NCBI GenBank assembly: GCA_002371335.1
Contig: DFHP01000140.1
Location: 1-16,025, forward strand
DNA from: Eubacterium sp. UBA3720
Lineage (GTDB): Bacteria > Bacillota > Clostridia > Lachnospirales > Lachnospiraceae
Length of the DNA stretch: 16,025 nucleotides
Reading direction: 5' to 3'
The notes under the pieces are model-generated. The model saw nothing but the letters and a program-made list of their open reading frames with translations, ran no database searches and had not been told where the DNA came from. The translations under genes were made by a program, and so were the position numbers. This document shows, piece by piece, positions 5,328 to 13,257 of the stretch; the first letter of the stretch is position 1; every line of letters begins with the position of its first letter.

Positions 5328-7787
5328 ATGGAAAATGAAAACAAGAAAATCATAAGAATATCAGTCCGTCATCTGGTAGAATTTCTTCTGCGAAGCGGTG
5401 ATCTCAGGGCAAGAGGCGGCGGTCCGACCGACAGAGACGCCATGCAGGCGGGAAGCCGCATCCACCGGAAACTTCAGAGAAGACGGGGCGCGGCGTATCA
5501 CGCAGAGGTTTCCCTGCGTTTCGAAAAAGAATATGAGAACTTTATTCTGGTCATCGAAGGAAGGGCTGATGGCATATATGAAGACCGCAAAGGTCCGGTG
5601 ATAGAGGAGATCAAGGGCACATACCTCGACCCTGCGCATATGGAGGAGCCCAAGGAGGTGCACCTTGCGCAGGCAAAGTGTTATGCCTATATGTATATCC
5701 TTGATCATCAGGCGGAAAGAATCAGAACAGAGATGACCTATTGTCATCTGGAAACGGAGGAGACCCGCAGCTTCAGGGAAGAACATAAGGCGGAGGAACT
5801 GGAGAAATGGTTTGCAAAACTCTGTGAGGACTACAGTAAATGGGCTGAATTTCAGGTTCTGTGGGAAAGAAAGAGAAACTCTTCGATGGAAGGGATCGAG
5901 TTTCCGTTTAAATACAGAGCGGGGCAGCGGGATATGGTCGTTTCGGTATACAGGACGATCGCCAGAAGAAAACAGATATTTGTACAGGCACCGACCGGCG
6001 TAGGAAAGACTATGTCGGCAATCTATCCTGCCGTCAGAGCGCTGGGACAGGAACTGGGTGAAAAGATTTTCTATCTGACGGCAAAGACTATTACCCGGAC
6101 GGTGGCGGAGGAGGCTTTTTCCATACTTGAGGGAAAAGGTCTGAAATGTAAACGCCTCACGATCACCGCAAAAGAAAAGATGTGTGTACTTGATGAGGTG
6201 AAATGCGGTCCCGGGACGTGCGAACGCGCTGTGGGACATTATGACAGGATCAATGACGCGATGTTTGACCTTCTGACATCAGCGGACAGGATAGACCGGG
6301 AGACGGTCCTTGCCTTCGCGGAGAAATGGAAGGTCTGCCCGTATGAGCTGCAGATCGATATGGCAGAGTTCATGGATGCGGTAATATGCGATTATAATTA
6401 TGTATTTGATCCCGCGGCACGCCTTGGAAGATTCTTCGGCGAAGCTGCCAGAAAAGGAGATTATATTTTTCTGGTGGACGAGGCACATAATCTGGTCGAG
6501 CGGGGAAGAGAAATGTTCAGCGCGGATATATGTCGCAGAGAGGTCCTGGAGCTGAGAAAAAACATACAGAAAAAAGAAAAAAAACTGCGCAGGGCGATCA
6601 CGGCGCTGAATCGTATCATGCTGGAATACCATAAACGCTGCACGGGATGCGATGAACTTGATAATATAGGCAGTCTGATCCTGCCCATGCTAAATCTGAG
6701 GACACAGCTGGATGAATATCTTGCCGCGCAAAACGGTACGCATGAAGAAGAACGCTCAGGGAAAGACAAGCTTCGGGCGGATAATGAGCTCCCTTCATCC
6801 GGAGATGAAAGCGCTGAAGAAACCCGCACAGCAATACTGGATTTTTATTTCCGGCTGTGTGCTTTCCTGAATATATATGATCTGGCTGATGAAAATTATA
6901 TGACCTATATGCGCCTGAATACGGACGGGGATCTGTGTATCCGTCTTTATTGTGTCAATCCCGCGGCTAATCTGCAAAACTGTCTGGACAGATCCTCAGC
7001 GGCGGTATTCTTTTCCGCCACGCTTCTTCCGGTAAAGTATTATCAGAGCCTTCTTACTACAGAGAAAGATAATTACGGGATCTATATACCATCGCCCTTT
7101 CCGGAGAAAAACCGAATGCTGGCCATAGGAAGAGATGTAAGCAGCAGATATACCAGAAGAGGGCCTGAGGAATACAAAAGGATCGCCTCATATATAGACG
7201 CCGCCGTAAGGGCTCATCCGGGTAATTATATGATTTTTTTGCCATCGTATATAATGCTGGAAGAGGTATGCTCTGCTTTTGAGGAATGCTGCCTGTACAG
7301 TCATGAGGACAGGGTAATGATACTGAGACAGGAAGCTTATATGAGAGAAACGGAGAGAGAAGAGTTTCTTCGGAAGTTCATCGAAAAGCAGGAGGGTTCC
7401 GTTCTGGGCTTCTGTGTGATGGGAGGCATTTTTGCCGAGGGTATCGATCTGACCGGAGACTCTCTGGAGGGAGTTCTTGTGGTCGGAACGGGACTGCCGC
7501 AGATCACCCGGGAAAGGGAGCTGTTGAAAAAGTTTTACGACAGGCGCGGGGCGGACGGATTTGATTACGCTTATAAGCTTCCGGGAATGAACAAGGTCAT
7601 GCAGGCGGCCGGACGGGTGATCCGCACCGCCGACGACCGGGGAGTGATTTTGCTCCTGGATGAAAGATTCGTATATAGCGAATACAAAAAGTATTTCCCG
7701 AGGGAATGGAAGGACTGCAGGACCGTGACTGCGGGCACGGCAGAGGAAGAGATCAGCCGTTTCTGGCGGCAGGGAGGGAGTCTGTAA
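5328..7787 (+). CDS. PD-(D/E)XK nuclease-Rad3/DinG-type Fe-S DNA helicase
   Basis: Predicted ATP-dependent 5'-3' DNA helicase/nuclease in repair or structure resolution. Residues about 30-160 form a Cas4-like PD-(D/E)XK nuclease: GRADG (Asp81), IEEIKG (Glu94, Lys96) and HLAQAKCYAY (Gln115). Superfamily 2 helicase: Walker A QAPTGVGKT (220-228), DEAH (384-387), SATLL (563-567), AEGIDLTG (to 710), QAAGRVIR (759-766). Between motifs I and II, Cys286, Cys293, Cys298 and Cys337 match the four-cysteine Fe-S insert of XPD/DinG helicases. ATG 5328 has AAGAG five bases upstream; ATG 5298 has no site, and more upstream starts fall inside repeat copy A, so 5328 is preferred (819 residues). A charged stretch (about 465-500) looks like a linker. 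The stop overlaps the next start (TAATG), implying coupled translation. Confidence 0.9.
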   Translation: MENENKKIIRISVRHLVEFLLRSGDLRARGGGPTDRDAMQAGSRIHRKLQRRRGAAYHAEVSLRFEKEYENFILVIEGRADGIYEDRKGPVIEEIKGTYLDPAHMEEPKEVHLAQAKCYAYMYILDHQAERIRTEMTYCHLETEETRSFREEHKAEELEKWFAKLCEDYSKWAEFQVLWERKRNSSMEGIEFPFKYRAGQRDMVVSVYRTIARRKQIFVQAPTGVGKTMSAIYPAVRALGQELGEKIFYLTAKTITRTVAEEAFSILEGKGLKCKRLTITAKEKMCVLDEVKCGPGTCERAVGHYDRINDAMFDLLTSADRIDRETVLAFAEKWKVCPYELQIDMAEFMDAVICDYNYVFDPAARLGRFFGEAARKGDYIFLVDEAHNLVERGREMFSADICRREVLELRKNIQKKEKKLRRAITALNRIMLEYHKRCTGCDELDNIGSLILPMLNLRTQLDEYLAAQNGTHEEERSGKDKLRADNELPSSGDESAEETRTAILDFYFRLCAFLNIYDLADENYMTYMRLNTDGDLCIRLYCVNPAANLQNCLDRSSAAVFFSATLLPVKYYQSLLTTEKDNYGIYIPSPFPEKNRMLAIGRDVSSRYTRRGPEEYKRIASYIDAAVRAHPGNYMIFLPSYIMLEEVCSAFEECCLYSHEDRVMILRQEAYMRETEREEFLRKFIEKQEGSVLGFCVMGGIFAEGIDLTGDSLEGVLVVGTGLPQITRERELLKKFYDRRGADGFDYAYKLPGMNKVMQAAGRVIRTADDRGVILLLDERFVYSEYKKYFPREWKDCRTVTAGTAEEEISRFWRQGGSL

Positions 7788-9634
7788 TGAAAGTAATACT
7801 GGCTGCGATAAACGCAAAGTATATACATTCTAATCTGGCAGTGCGCTATCTGAAAAGCTTTGCGGAAAAAAAGCTTACGGAAGAAAAAGATATCCTGACT
7901 GAAAACGGTTCCGGCTGCGCTGCCGTGATAGAGACAGCCGAATATACTATTAATCAGCAGAAAGAAGAGATCATAGCGGATCTGTACAGAAGACAGCCGG
8001 ATGTGCTGGCTTTTTCATGCTATATCTGGAATATGGGATATGTGGAGTTTCTGGTCAGAGATTTTCACCGGATCTGTCCGCACACCGATATATGGCTCGG
8101 AGGTCCCGAGGTAAGCTATGACGCGCCGGAGCTTCTGAATAAATACCCTCAGGTCACAGGCGTCATGCGGGGTGAAGGAGAGCGCGTGTTTACCGATCTT
8201 ATGATGGCTTACAGCGTGTCGGAAAGCAGAACGAAGGAAGAATGCGGAGACCGGGGAATATGCGGAAAGGACGAAGCGTTTTTCGGCTTTCTGCGCGATA
8301 TCAGAGGGATCACATACAGGGATGCCTCCGGCAGAATCAGGGAAAACGGCCCGGCAGGAATCGTAAATATGGATGAGATACCCTTCGTATACGAAGACAT
8401 GCAGGAACTGGAGCATAAGATCGTCTATTATGAGAGCAGCAGGGGCTGTCCTTTTGCGTGCAGCTATTGTCTTTCTTCTCTTGACAGAGTCCGGTTCAGG
8501 AGCACGGATCTGGTATGCCGCGAACTTCAGTTTTTCCTGGACAGGCGAATACCGCAGGTAAAATTTGTTGACAGGACTTTTAACTGCAGACACAGCCATG
8601 CTCAAACCATCTGGAAATATATCAGGGATCATGACAACGGGATAACAAATTTCCATTTTGAGATCGCGGCTGATCTGCTGAATGAGGATGAGCTGGAGCT
8701 GCTCTCCGGCATGCGCCCCGGACTCGTGCAGCTGGAGATCGGCGTACAGTCGGCAAACCCTGATACCATACGTGAGATAGACCGCGTAATGGATCTGGAT
8801 CATCTGCAGAAGATCGTGGAACGTATCAGAAAGGGCAGAAATATTCATCAGCATCTGGATCTTATCGCGGGACTTCCCATGGAGAACTATGAAAGTTTCA
8901 AAAATTCATTTGACCGGGTCTATGCGATGAAGCCTGATCAGCTTCAGCTGGGATTTCTCAAGGTGCTCAAGGGTTCAAAGATGAGCCGGAGATCCGGGGA
9001 TTATGACATGGTCTTCAGCGAAGCCGCGCCCTATGAGGTGTACAGTACCAGGTGGCTCACCTACGAACAGCTTCTGGAGCTGAAGGCGGTGGAAGAAATG
9101 GTAGAGGTCTATTACAACAGCGCGCAGTTCTCCGGAACGATAGAGGAGCTTTCGGGCGAGGAAACACTGGGAACGGCCTTCAATATGTTTTATATGATGG
9201 CGGAGCATTACAGAACGCATCAGCTGAACGGGAAAAAACATTCGCGGCTTGAACGTTTTGATTTCCTTCGCGATTTTATACGGGAAAATCTGCCGGAAGA
9301 GAAAAACGGTTTCTATGAGGAAATCCTGATCCGGGATCTATACCTCAGGGAAAACAGTAAGAAAAGACCCGCATGGGCAAAGGAACACCCGGAATATAAA
9401 AAAATATTCCGTGATTTCTATATAAAAGAATCACAAAACCCGGAATATCTTTCCGGTTATGAAAACTACGATTCCAGACAGATCGCCCGGATGACTCACA
9501 GCGAGGTCTTCACTTATGATATATCGGGCGGCGGAGAGAAGGGAGTGCACCTTGTGGTTTTTGATTATAAGAACCGGGATCCGCTTTCGGGAAATGCAAA
9601 AATGATAGAAATCCCGGAGGGGTTTCTTTCATAG
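7787..9634 (+). CDS. B12-binding radical SAM protein, DUF4080-type
   Basis: Predicted cobalamin-dependent radical SAM enzyme; substrate unknown. Residues 1-140 look like a B12-binding Rossmann domain (MKVILAAINAKYIHSNLAVRYL, then LGGPEVSYDAPELL and RGEGE). The SAM-cluster motif CxxxCxxC is at Cys221, Cys225 and Cys228 (SSRGCPFACSYCLSS), followed by a radical SAM barrel (LEIGVQS, DLIAGLP). The C-terminal 200 residues fit the DUF4080 extension. The classic DxHxxG cobalamin loop is not evident; KYIHSNLA stands in its place, as I recall for this family. Start ATG 7787 has GGGAGGGAG at 7772-7780 and overlaps the helicase stop by one base, so the two are translated from one message. In-frame starts further up lie within the helicase gene. 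A bidirectional terminator follows. Confidence 0.88.
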   Translation: MKVILAAINAKYIHSNLAVRYLKSFAEKKLTEEKDILTENGSGCAAVIETAEYTINQQKEEIIADLYRRQPDVLAFSCYIWNMGYVEFLVRDFHRICPHTDIWLGGPEVSYDAPELLNKYPQVTGVMRGEGERVFTDLMMAYSVSESRTKEECGDRGICGKDEAFFGFLRDIRGITYRDASGRIRENGPAGIVNMDEIPFVYEDMQELEHKIVYYESSRGCPFACSYCLSSLDRVRFRSTDLVCRELQFFLDRRIPQVKFVDRTFNCRHSHAQTIWKYIRDHDNGITNFHFEIAADLLNEDELELLSGMRPGLVQLEIGVQSANPDTIREIDRVMDLDHLQKIVERIRKGRNIHQHLDLIAGLPMENYESFKNSFDRVYAMKPDQLQLGFLKVLKGSKMSRRSGDYDMVFSEAAPYEVYSTRWLTYEQLLELKAVEEMVEVYYNSAQFSGTIEELSGEETLGTAFNMFYMMAEHYRTHQLNGKKHSRLERFDFLRDFIRENLPEEKNGFYEEILIRDLYLRENSKKRPAWAKEHPEYKKIFRDFYIKESQNPEYLSGYENYDSRQIARMTHSEVFTYDISGGGEKGVHLVVFDYKNRDPLSGNAKMIEIPEGFLS

Positions 9635-9659
9635 GAATCAATGTAATCTTTAATGGTAT

Positions 9660-9687
9660 AAAAAAAGTGCCTTGCGGCACTTTTTTT
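9660..9687. terminator. Bidirectional intrinsic terminator
   Basis: Stem GTGCC-TTGC-GGCAC (9667-9680) flanked by seven A on the left and seven T on the right, so it works on both strands. It separates the radical SAM gene from the convergent histidine kinase, whose stop codon (9689-9691) begins one base later. Confidence 0.95.
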
Positions 9688-9688
9688 A

Positions 9689-10912
9689 TCATGCTTTCTG
9701 CAAAACGGCGGTGAATGAGATCATGCCTCCGCGGTAACTGATATGCAGCTTGCCGCGCATCTGTTCGCAAAGAGCTTCGGCCATGGAAAGTCCGATGCCG
9801 TAGCCTTTCTTTTCATTGCGGGACGGGTCGGCTCTGTAGAAGCGATCCATAAAACGGCTGTAATCCACGCCTTCACCTTTGAGATAGGAGTTGGAGATCA
9901 TCAGCCGGACGCTGCGTCCTTTGGTGTTTGCAGTAATATCGATGATGCCCTCGTCGTCGCAATACTTCACGGCATTATCCAGGAGAATGTTCAGAAGCTC
10001 CTGAATGGACGCTTCATCTCCTTTCACCATCAATTCCGGCGCGCAGTCCGTCTTAATATCCTTAAACTGCTGCATTGCTATAAGCTTAAAGGAAGGAACC
10101 ACATCATCAATGAGCGAAGAGAGGTTTACATCGGTCAGAGTCAGATCGGACTGCTCGTTCATACGTGAAATGGTGATCAGATTCTGAATGAGGACGGTCA
10201 GGCGTTTTACCTGTTTCATGGTGCTTTCCGTCCATTCGTTTTTTCCGTTCAGCATTTCCAGCAGCTCTGTGTTGGCGGAAATGATAGCCAGCGGCGTTTT
10301 CAGTTCGTGTCCCGCGTTGGTGATGAACTGTTTCTGCTTGTCGATGTTTTTTACGACAGGTTCTATGGCGCGTTTAGAGAAGAACGCAATGATCAGAACA
10401 AACATGATCAGACATATGAAACCATAGATGATGGAGAAATGCAGGAAACGATAAGCGGATTCGAAGTAGCTCGTACAGTCAAAAAAGACCATCGTCACGT
10501 CTCCGTTTTCAGCCTGCAGTTTTTCATAAGCATAGTATGTCTGCTGAAGTATAAAGAAATCCTTGCTGCCGGAATCAGTCATTGACTTTTTTGCGTAGCT
10601 GACCGCGTCTTCTTCGGATACCGTAGCTATATGATCAAGGTTGATCTGTTTAAGATCTCCTTTTTCGGAAAAGGTCACAGAGAAGTAGCGGTTCTGATAC
10701 GCAAGCTCTTCGGGATAGTTAAAGTCTCTTTTTTTCTCCGGATTCGGCTGCAGAATATCGTCATTGGCAATAATAAAGTCGAGAATATTGTAGATATCCG
10801 AGCGGGTCTCCATGAAATTGCGGACGTTGATCATACTGATTACGGCCACTATAACGATTACAACGGCAAGGGTTCCGAGTGATATGAAATGCAACCGCAG
10901 TTTTTTGGTCAT
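9689..10912 (-). CDS. Two-component sensor histidine kinase
   Basis: Membrane sensor that autophosphorylates and passes phosphate to the regulator encoded just upstream. 407 residues: membrane helix 1 at about 8-30, an extracytoplasmic sensor region of about 125 residues, membrane helix 2 at about 157-178, HisKA H-box with His202 (TNAGHELKTPL), and a HATPase domain with N-box Asn313 (NILLDNAVKY) and GYGIGLSMA (371-379). The G1-box aspartate position is Asn (ISNSYLKGEG), a variant I know from other Firmicute kinases. Start ATG 10912 overlaps the regulator stop in an ATGA arrangement. The extracytoplasmic part has no domain I recognise, so the signal is unknown. Confidence 0.94.
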   Translation of the reverse strand: MTKKLRLHFISLGTLAVVIVIVAVISMINVRNFMETRSDIYNILDFIIANDDILQPNPEKKRDFNYPEELAYQNRYFSVTFSEKGDLKQINLDHIATVSEEDAVSYAKKSMTDSGSKDFFILQQTYYAYEKLQAENGDVTMVFFDCTSYFESAYRFLHFSIIYGFICLIMFVLIIAFFSKRAIEPVVKNIDKQKQFITNAGHELKTPLAIISANTELLEMLNGKNEWTESTMKQVKRLTVLIQNLITISRMNEQSDLTLTDVNLSSLIDDVVPSFKLIAMQQFKDIKTDCAPELMVKGDEASIQELLNILLDNAVKYCDDEGIIDITANTKGRSVRLMISNSYLKGEGVDYSRFMDRFYRADPSRNEKKGYGIGLSMAEALCEQMRGKLHISYRGGMISFTAVLQKA

Positions 10913-11589
10913 TTAAATCTGTTCCTTTCCATAAGAATATAACTTCCGTCTTTTTCTCCAAAAATGATCAGATTTGAATCAATGGAAAGGAGCTTCTGGC
11001 GCAGATATGAGATATAGACATACACGATCTCCATATCCTCCATGGGCTCATCCTTCCAGGCATGCTTATACAGTTCTTCTGTGGACAGGACTTTTCCTGC
11101 GTTCAGCATGAAAAATTCCATGAGCCTGGTTTCTTTGCCGGAAAGCCGGATGGAATTGCAGGCGGTAAGCTCCTGTTCTTCCGTGTTCAGAGTCATATTT
11201 CCCATGCTGAGGGTAGTAGGAGTAAAGGATCCGGATCTTCTGGTAAGCGCTCTGACTCTCGCCATCAGTTCACCCATGGAAAATGGTTTTGTAAGATAGT
11301 CGTCGGCGCCGGCGTCCAGTCCTATGATACGGTCTTCCACCTCGGCTTTTGCAGTCAGCATAAGAACAGGGGTCACATCGCCGCTTTTTCTTATCTGAGA
11401 CAGTGCCTCAATACCATTCATCTCCGGCATCATTATATCAAGGATCATGAGATCATAGGCTTCCTGGGAAGCCTTTTCCACTGCATCGCGTCCGTTGTAT
11501 ACAGAATCCACGCTGAACCCCTGATGGGTGAGAGCGGCGGTCAGAACGCGGGAAAGATCCTTTTCGTCTTCAGCTAATAATATTTTCAT
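10909..11589 (-). CDS. OmpR/PhoB-family response regulator
   Basis: DNA-binding partner of the overlapping kinase. Receiver domain (1-118): acidic pair Asp8/Glu7 region (LLAEDE), phospho-acceptor Asp51 (MILDIMMPEMNG), Thr79 and Lys101 (YLTKPF). A C-terminal winged-helix (about 130-226) includes LSGKETRLMEFFM and YVYISYLRQKL. Start ATG 11589 was preferred over an in-frame TTG at 11595; AGCAGG lies about 10 bases before it. The gap of about 165 bases to the upstream alarmone synthetase shows no clear promoter, so read-through from that gene is possible. Targets cannot be told from the window. Confidence 0.95.
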   Translation of the reverse strand: MKILLAEDEKDLSRVLTAALTHQGFSVDSVYNGRDAVEKASQEAYDLMILDIMMPEMNGIEALSQIRKSGDVTPVLMLTAKAEVEDRIIGLDAGADDYLTKPFSMGELMARVRALTRRSGSFTPTTLSMGNMTLNTEEQELTACNSIRLSGKETRLMEFFMLNAGKVLSTEELYKHAWKDEPMEDMEIVYVYISYLRQKLLSIDSNLIIFGEKDGSYILMERNRFK

Positions 11590-11667
11590 AATCAAAAACC
11601 TGCTTTTATTAATAAATTGAACTTCAGCGCCGTGCGCGGAAGAATGTAAACAAAGAGGGCGTACGAA

Positions 11668-11686
11668 GATCGCGGTTCCCGTGATC
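11668..11686. other. Short inverted repeat between alarmone synthetase and response regulator
   Basis: GATCGCGG-TTC-CCGTGATC, eight pairs including one G-T wobble. No T-run follows on the transcribed (minus) strand, so it is not a normal terminator. Nothing else in the 165-base gap (11590-11754) is supported. Confidence 0.35.
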
Positions 11687-11754
11687 TCTCATCAAAGGCG
11701 GTCATGAAGGAACGGCCGGAGGAGATGTTAGCCCGGAAAGACCCGTGAGAGTCA

Positions 11755-12372
11755 TCATGAGCGTTCGATCAGATCCCGTATCGTCTGCATGGAAATATCG
11801 CAGGAAGCGAGTTCATCGGCAAGGCGTTTCAGTTCAGAGACGATCAGAGTCTGGTTCCGCACGGTTTTTTTGTATTTCATCTGGTGCTCCAGACTTGCCC
11901 AGGAATCCATTGCGATGGTCCGGAGCTGTATCTCGACAAAAAACTTTCCGGGGTTGTTTCCGAGCACGTCTTCATAAGGGGCAGTCACCTCAAGGATCAG
12001 ATGATAGCTCCTGTAGCCATTATCCTTTGCCTGTTTGATGTAGTCCTTTTCCATGACGACACTGCAGTTCTCGAATTTTTTTATATGATGAAGATTACGG
12101 TAAATATCATCAATGAAATTGCAGACGATCCTGATACCGATAGCATCGTAAAGGACAGCCAGGGCTGATTCCGGCGTCTCGGGAAGATTCCTTCTTCTGC
12201 ATTTCTCTGCCATGCTGCTTTCAGTCTTTATGCGGGCTGTCAGATGTTCATAGACAGACACCCCCATCCGCTTTTTTTCCTCATTATTGTAAGCCGTGAT
12301 CTGATCACTCAGGTCCTGCATGATCTTTTCGAGGGTGGGGCGATATTTGCCATATATATTGTTTTTTTCCAT
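11755..12372 (-). CDS. Small alarmone synthetase (RelA/SpoT synthetase domain only)
   Basis: Makes (p)ppGpp by transferring pyrophosphate from ATP to GDP/GTP; stringent-response signalling. 205 residues consisting of a single RelA_SpoT synthetase domain, without the HD hydrolase, TGS or ACT domains of long Rel. Motifs: YDAIGIRIVC (Asp76 region), KDNGYRSYHLI (116-126), VEIQLRTIAMDSWASLEHQMKYK (Glu147 essential in the family). This fits the RelQ/RelP class; I do not choose between them. ATG 12372 is best because GGAGAG lies seven bases upstream; the ATG one codon earlier is possible. A TTG at 12399 would start before the -10 box and is rejected. It is divergent from the acylphosphatase gene. 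Confidence 0.93.
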   Translation of the reverse strand: MEKNNIYGKYRPTLEKIMQDLSDQITAYNNEEKKRMGVSVYEHLTARIKTESSMAEKCRRRNLPETPESALAVLYDAIGIRIVCNFIDDIYRNLHHIKKFENCSVVMEKDYIKQAKDNGYRSYHLILEVTAPYEDVLGNNPGKFFVEIQLRTIAMDSWASLEHQMKYKKTVRNQTLIVSELKRLADELASCDISMQTIRDLIERS

Positions 12373-12390
12373 CATTGCTCTCCATAAATG

Positions 12391-12396
12391 ATTATA
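12391..12396 (-). promoter_or_regulatory. -10 box for the alarmone synthetase
   Basis: On the minus strand TATAAT (12396 to 12391) lies only 18-24 bases before the start codon, giving a leader of about 10-13 bases that is nearly all ribosome binding site. I see no good -35 at the usual distance; the area upstream is very AT-rich. Confidence 0.55.
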
Positions 12397-12485
12397 CAAT
12401 TAATTTAACATAAAATTTACCAAATTAATACTGCGAAATTGTTTCGAGCCGATTTTTATCCTTGTGCCGGGTCGAAATCATATTC

Positions 12486-12514
12486 TTCCACAAAATATAA
12501 ATATATGGTATAAT
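12486..12514 (+). promoter_or_regulatory. Promoter for acylphosphatase
   Basis: TATAAT at 12509-12514 with TG at 12506-12507 (extended -10), and TTCCAC at 12486-12491 as a 4/6 -35 with a 17-base spacer. Predicted transcription start near 12521, so ATG 12525 would have almost no leader while ATG 12552 has a site. Confidence 0.75.
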
Positions 12515-12551
12515 AGCCAAAATCATGACAGCAGTACTGCGGGGATCATCT

Positions 12552-12842
12552 ATGGATAATACATATATCGTTCGAAGAAGGTTTGAATTTGCGGGGCGCG
12601 TGCAGGGCGTCGGGTTCCGGTGGCGCACAAAGATCGCGGCGGAAGAGCTGGATCTGACCGGCTGGGTAAAGAATGAATGGGATGGCTCAGTGATCATGGA
12701 AGTGCAGGGACCTCCGGAAAAGATAGAAAAGCTTATCACCACACTGCAGAACGCCAGATATATTAAGATCCGGGATATACGTATGCGGGAACTGCCTGTT
12801 GATCCGAAAGAAAAGCAGTTCAGAGTAGGGTCTTCCTACTGA
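12552..12842 (+). CDS. acyP: Acylphosphatase
   Basis: Small enzyme that hydrolyses carboxyl-phosphate bonds such as in acyl phosphates. 96 residues, the usual size. The signature GRVQGVGFRW holds the phosphate-binding loop and catalytic Arg; GWVKNEWDGSV holds the catalytic Asn. Start ATG 12552 has GGGG at 12541-12544 with seven bases spacing; ATG 12525 has no ribosome binding site and lies just after the predicted transcription start. The next gene is 38 bases downstream on the same strand and is probably co-transcribed. That gene resembles part of a fatty-acid kinase, and fatty acyl phosphates are acylphosphatase-type substrates, which is suggestive but not evidence of shared function. Confidence 0.96.
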   Translation: MDNTYIVRRRFEFAGRVQGVGFRWRTKIAAEELDLTGWVKNEWDGSVIMEVQGPPEKIEKLITTLQNARYIKIRDIRMRELPVDPKEKQFRVGSSY

Positions 12843-12880
12843 GGTGCTGATCGTCGGAGATCATCGAAAGGAGAAATATA

Positions 12881-13132
12881 ATGTTAGAGTACAGATATGA
12901 TACACAGCTTCTGATCGAGGGAGAAGATCTGGACGAGGATGAGATCTATGATTATTTTGTGGAGAATTTCAAAGGGGACTCACTTCTGGCGGTAGGAGAT
13001 GAGGATCTGATAAAGATCCATTATCATACGAACGAACCCTGGAAGGTACTTGAGTACTGCAGCAGCCTTGGAGAGATCTATGATATAGTAGTAGAGGACA
13101 TGGATCGCCAGAGCCGCGGACTGAAGGGCTGA
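12881..13132 (+). CDS. Free-standing FakA/YloV C-terminal-domain-like protein
   Basis: 83-residue protein without catalytic DhaL/kinase domain. It resembles the last 80 or so residues of FakA/YloV (fatty-acid kinase, Dak phosphatase-type C-terminal domain): YDTQLLIEGED, then GDSLLAVGDEDLIKIHYHTNEPWKVLEY, then LGEIYDIVVEDMDRQ, parallel to the family pattern GDSLxVVGxDDLxKVHxHTxxPGKVxEY...GELxxIxIENMREQ. In FakA this region belongs to the part that contacts the acyl-binding FakB. Start ATG 12881 has AAGGAG at 12868-12873. It is a complete small gene with its own site and a terminator after it, not an obvious remnant, although no larger Fak gene is in the window. Function is unknown; an accessory subunit or decoy for FakB are guesses. 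Confidence 0.75.
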   Translation: MLEYRYDTQLLIEGEDLDEDEIYDYFVENFKGDSLLAVGDEDLIKIHYHTNEPWKVLEYCSSLGEIYDIVVEDMDRQSRGLKG

Positions 13133-13135
13133 TGT

Positions 13136-13151
13136 CCGGGAGAAAGCCCGG
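13136..13151 (+). other. Small GC hairpin after the FakA-C-like gene
   Basis: CCGGG-AGAAAG-CCCGG, a 5-bp stem just beyond the stop codon, without a T-run. Perhaps a transcript-stabilising end or a remnant terminator. Confidence 0.35.
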
Positions 13152-13193
13152 GAAAAGCTGCTGGCATAAAATAAAAACTAAAGTATAAGATAT

Positions 13194-13224
13194 AAAAAGG
13201 GGCTGTCATATGACGGCCCCTTTT
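13194..13224. terminator. Bidirectional intrinsic terminator between convergent genes
   Basis: GGGGCTGTCA (13199-13208) pairs with TGACGGCCCC (13211-13220), one G-T wobble, with AAAAA before and TTTT after. It lies between the plus-strand FakA-C-like gene and the minus-strand aminopeptidase and can serve both. Confidence 0.9.
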
Positions 13225-13227
13225 ATA

Positions 13228-13257
13228 GTGGCGCGCGAAGTCCGTAAGAGGATTTTG
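13228..13257 (+). repeat. Intergenic hairpin repeat, fragment E
   Basis: GGCGCGCGAAGTCCG followed by TAAGAGGATTTTGTC aligns with the last module of copy A (5264-5293); 18 of 24 positions from the AAAGTCCG onward match. The stem AAGTCC/GGATTT is kept with one G-T wobble. It runs right up to the stop codon of the minus-strand aminopeptidase. Confidence 0.6.

Noticed and set aside
5361..6239. Open frame of 292 codons antisense to the helicase
   Set aside because: Shadow of the helicase frame; composition follows the reverse complement of conserved motifs.
7700..7790. B12 riboswitch for the radical SAM gene
   Set aside because: The gene overlaps the helicase stop, so there is no leader, and no B12-box-like sequence was recognised.
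8015..8854. Open frame of 279 codons antisense to the radical SAM gene
   Set aside because: Shadow of the radical SAM frame; no independent motifs, promoter or ribosome binding site.
11062..11577. Open frame of 171 codons antisense to the response regulator
   Set aside because: The minus-strand regulator with Asp51 and its kinase overlap is plainly the real gene.
12417..12524. Riboswitch ahead of acylphosphatase
   Set aside because: The predicted transcription start near 12521 leaves no room for an aptamer; the AT-rich DNA is explained by two divergent promoters.
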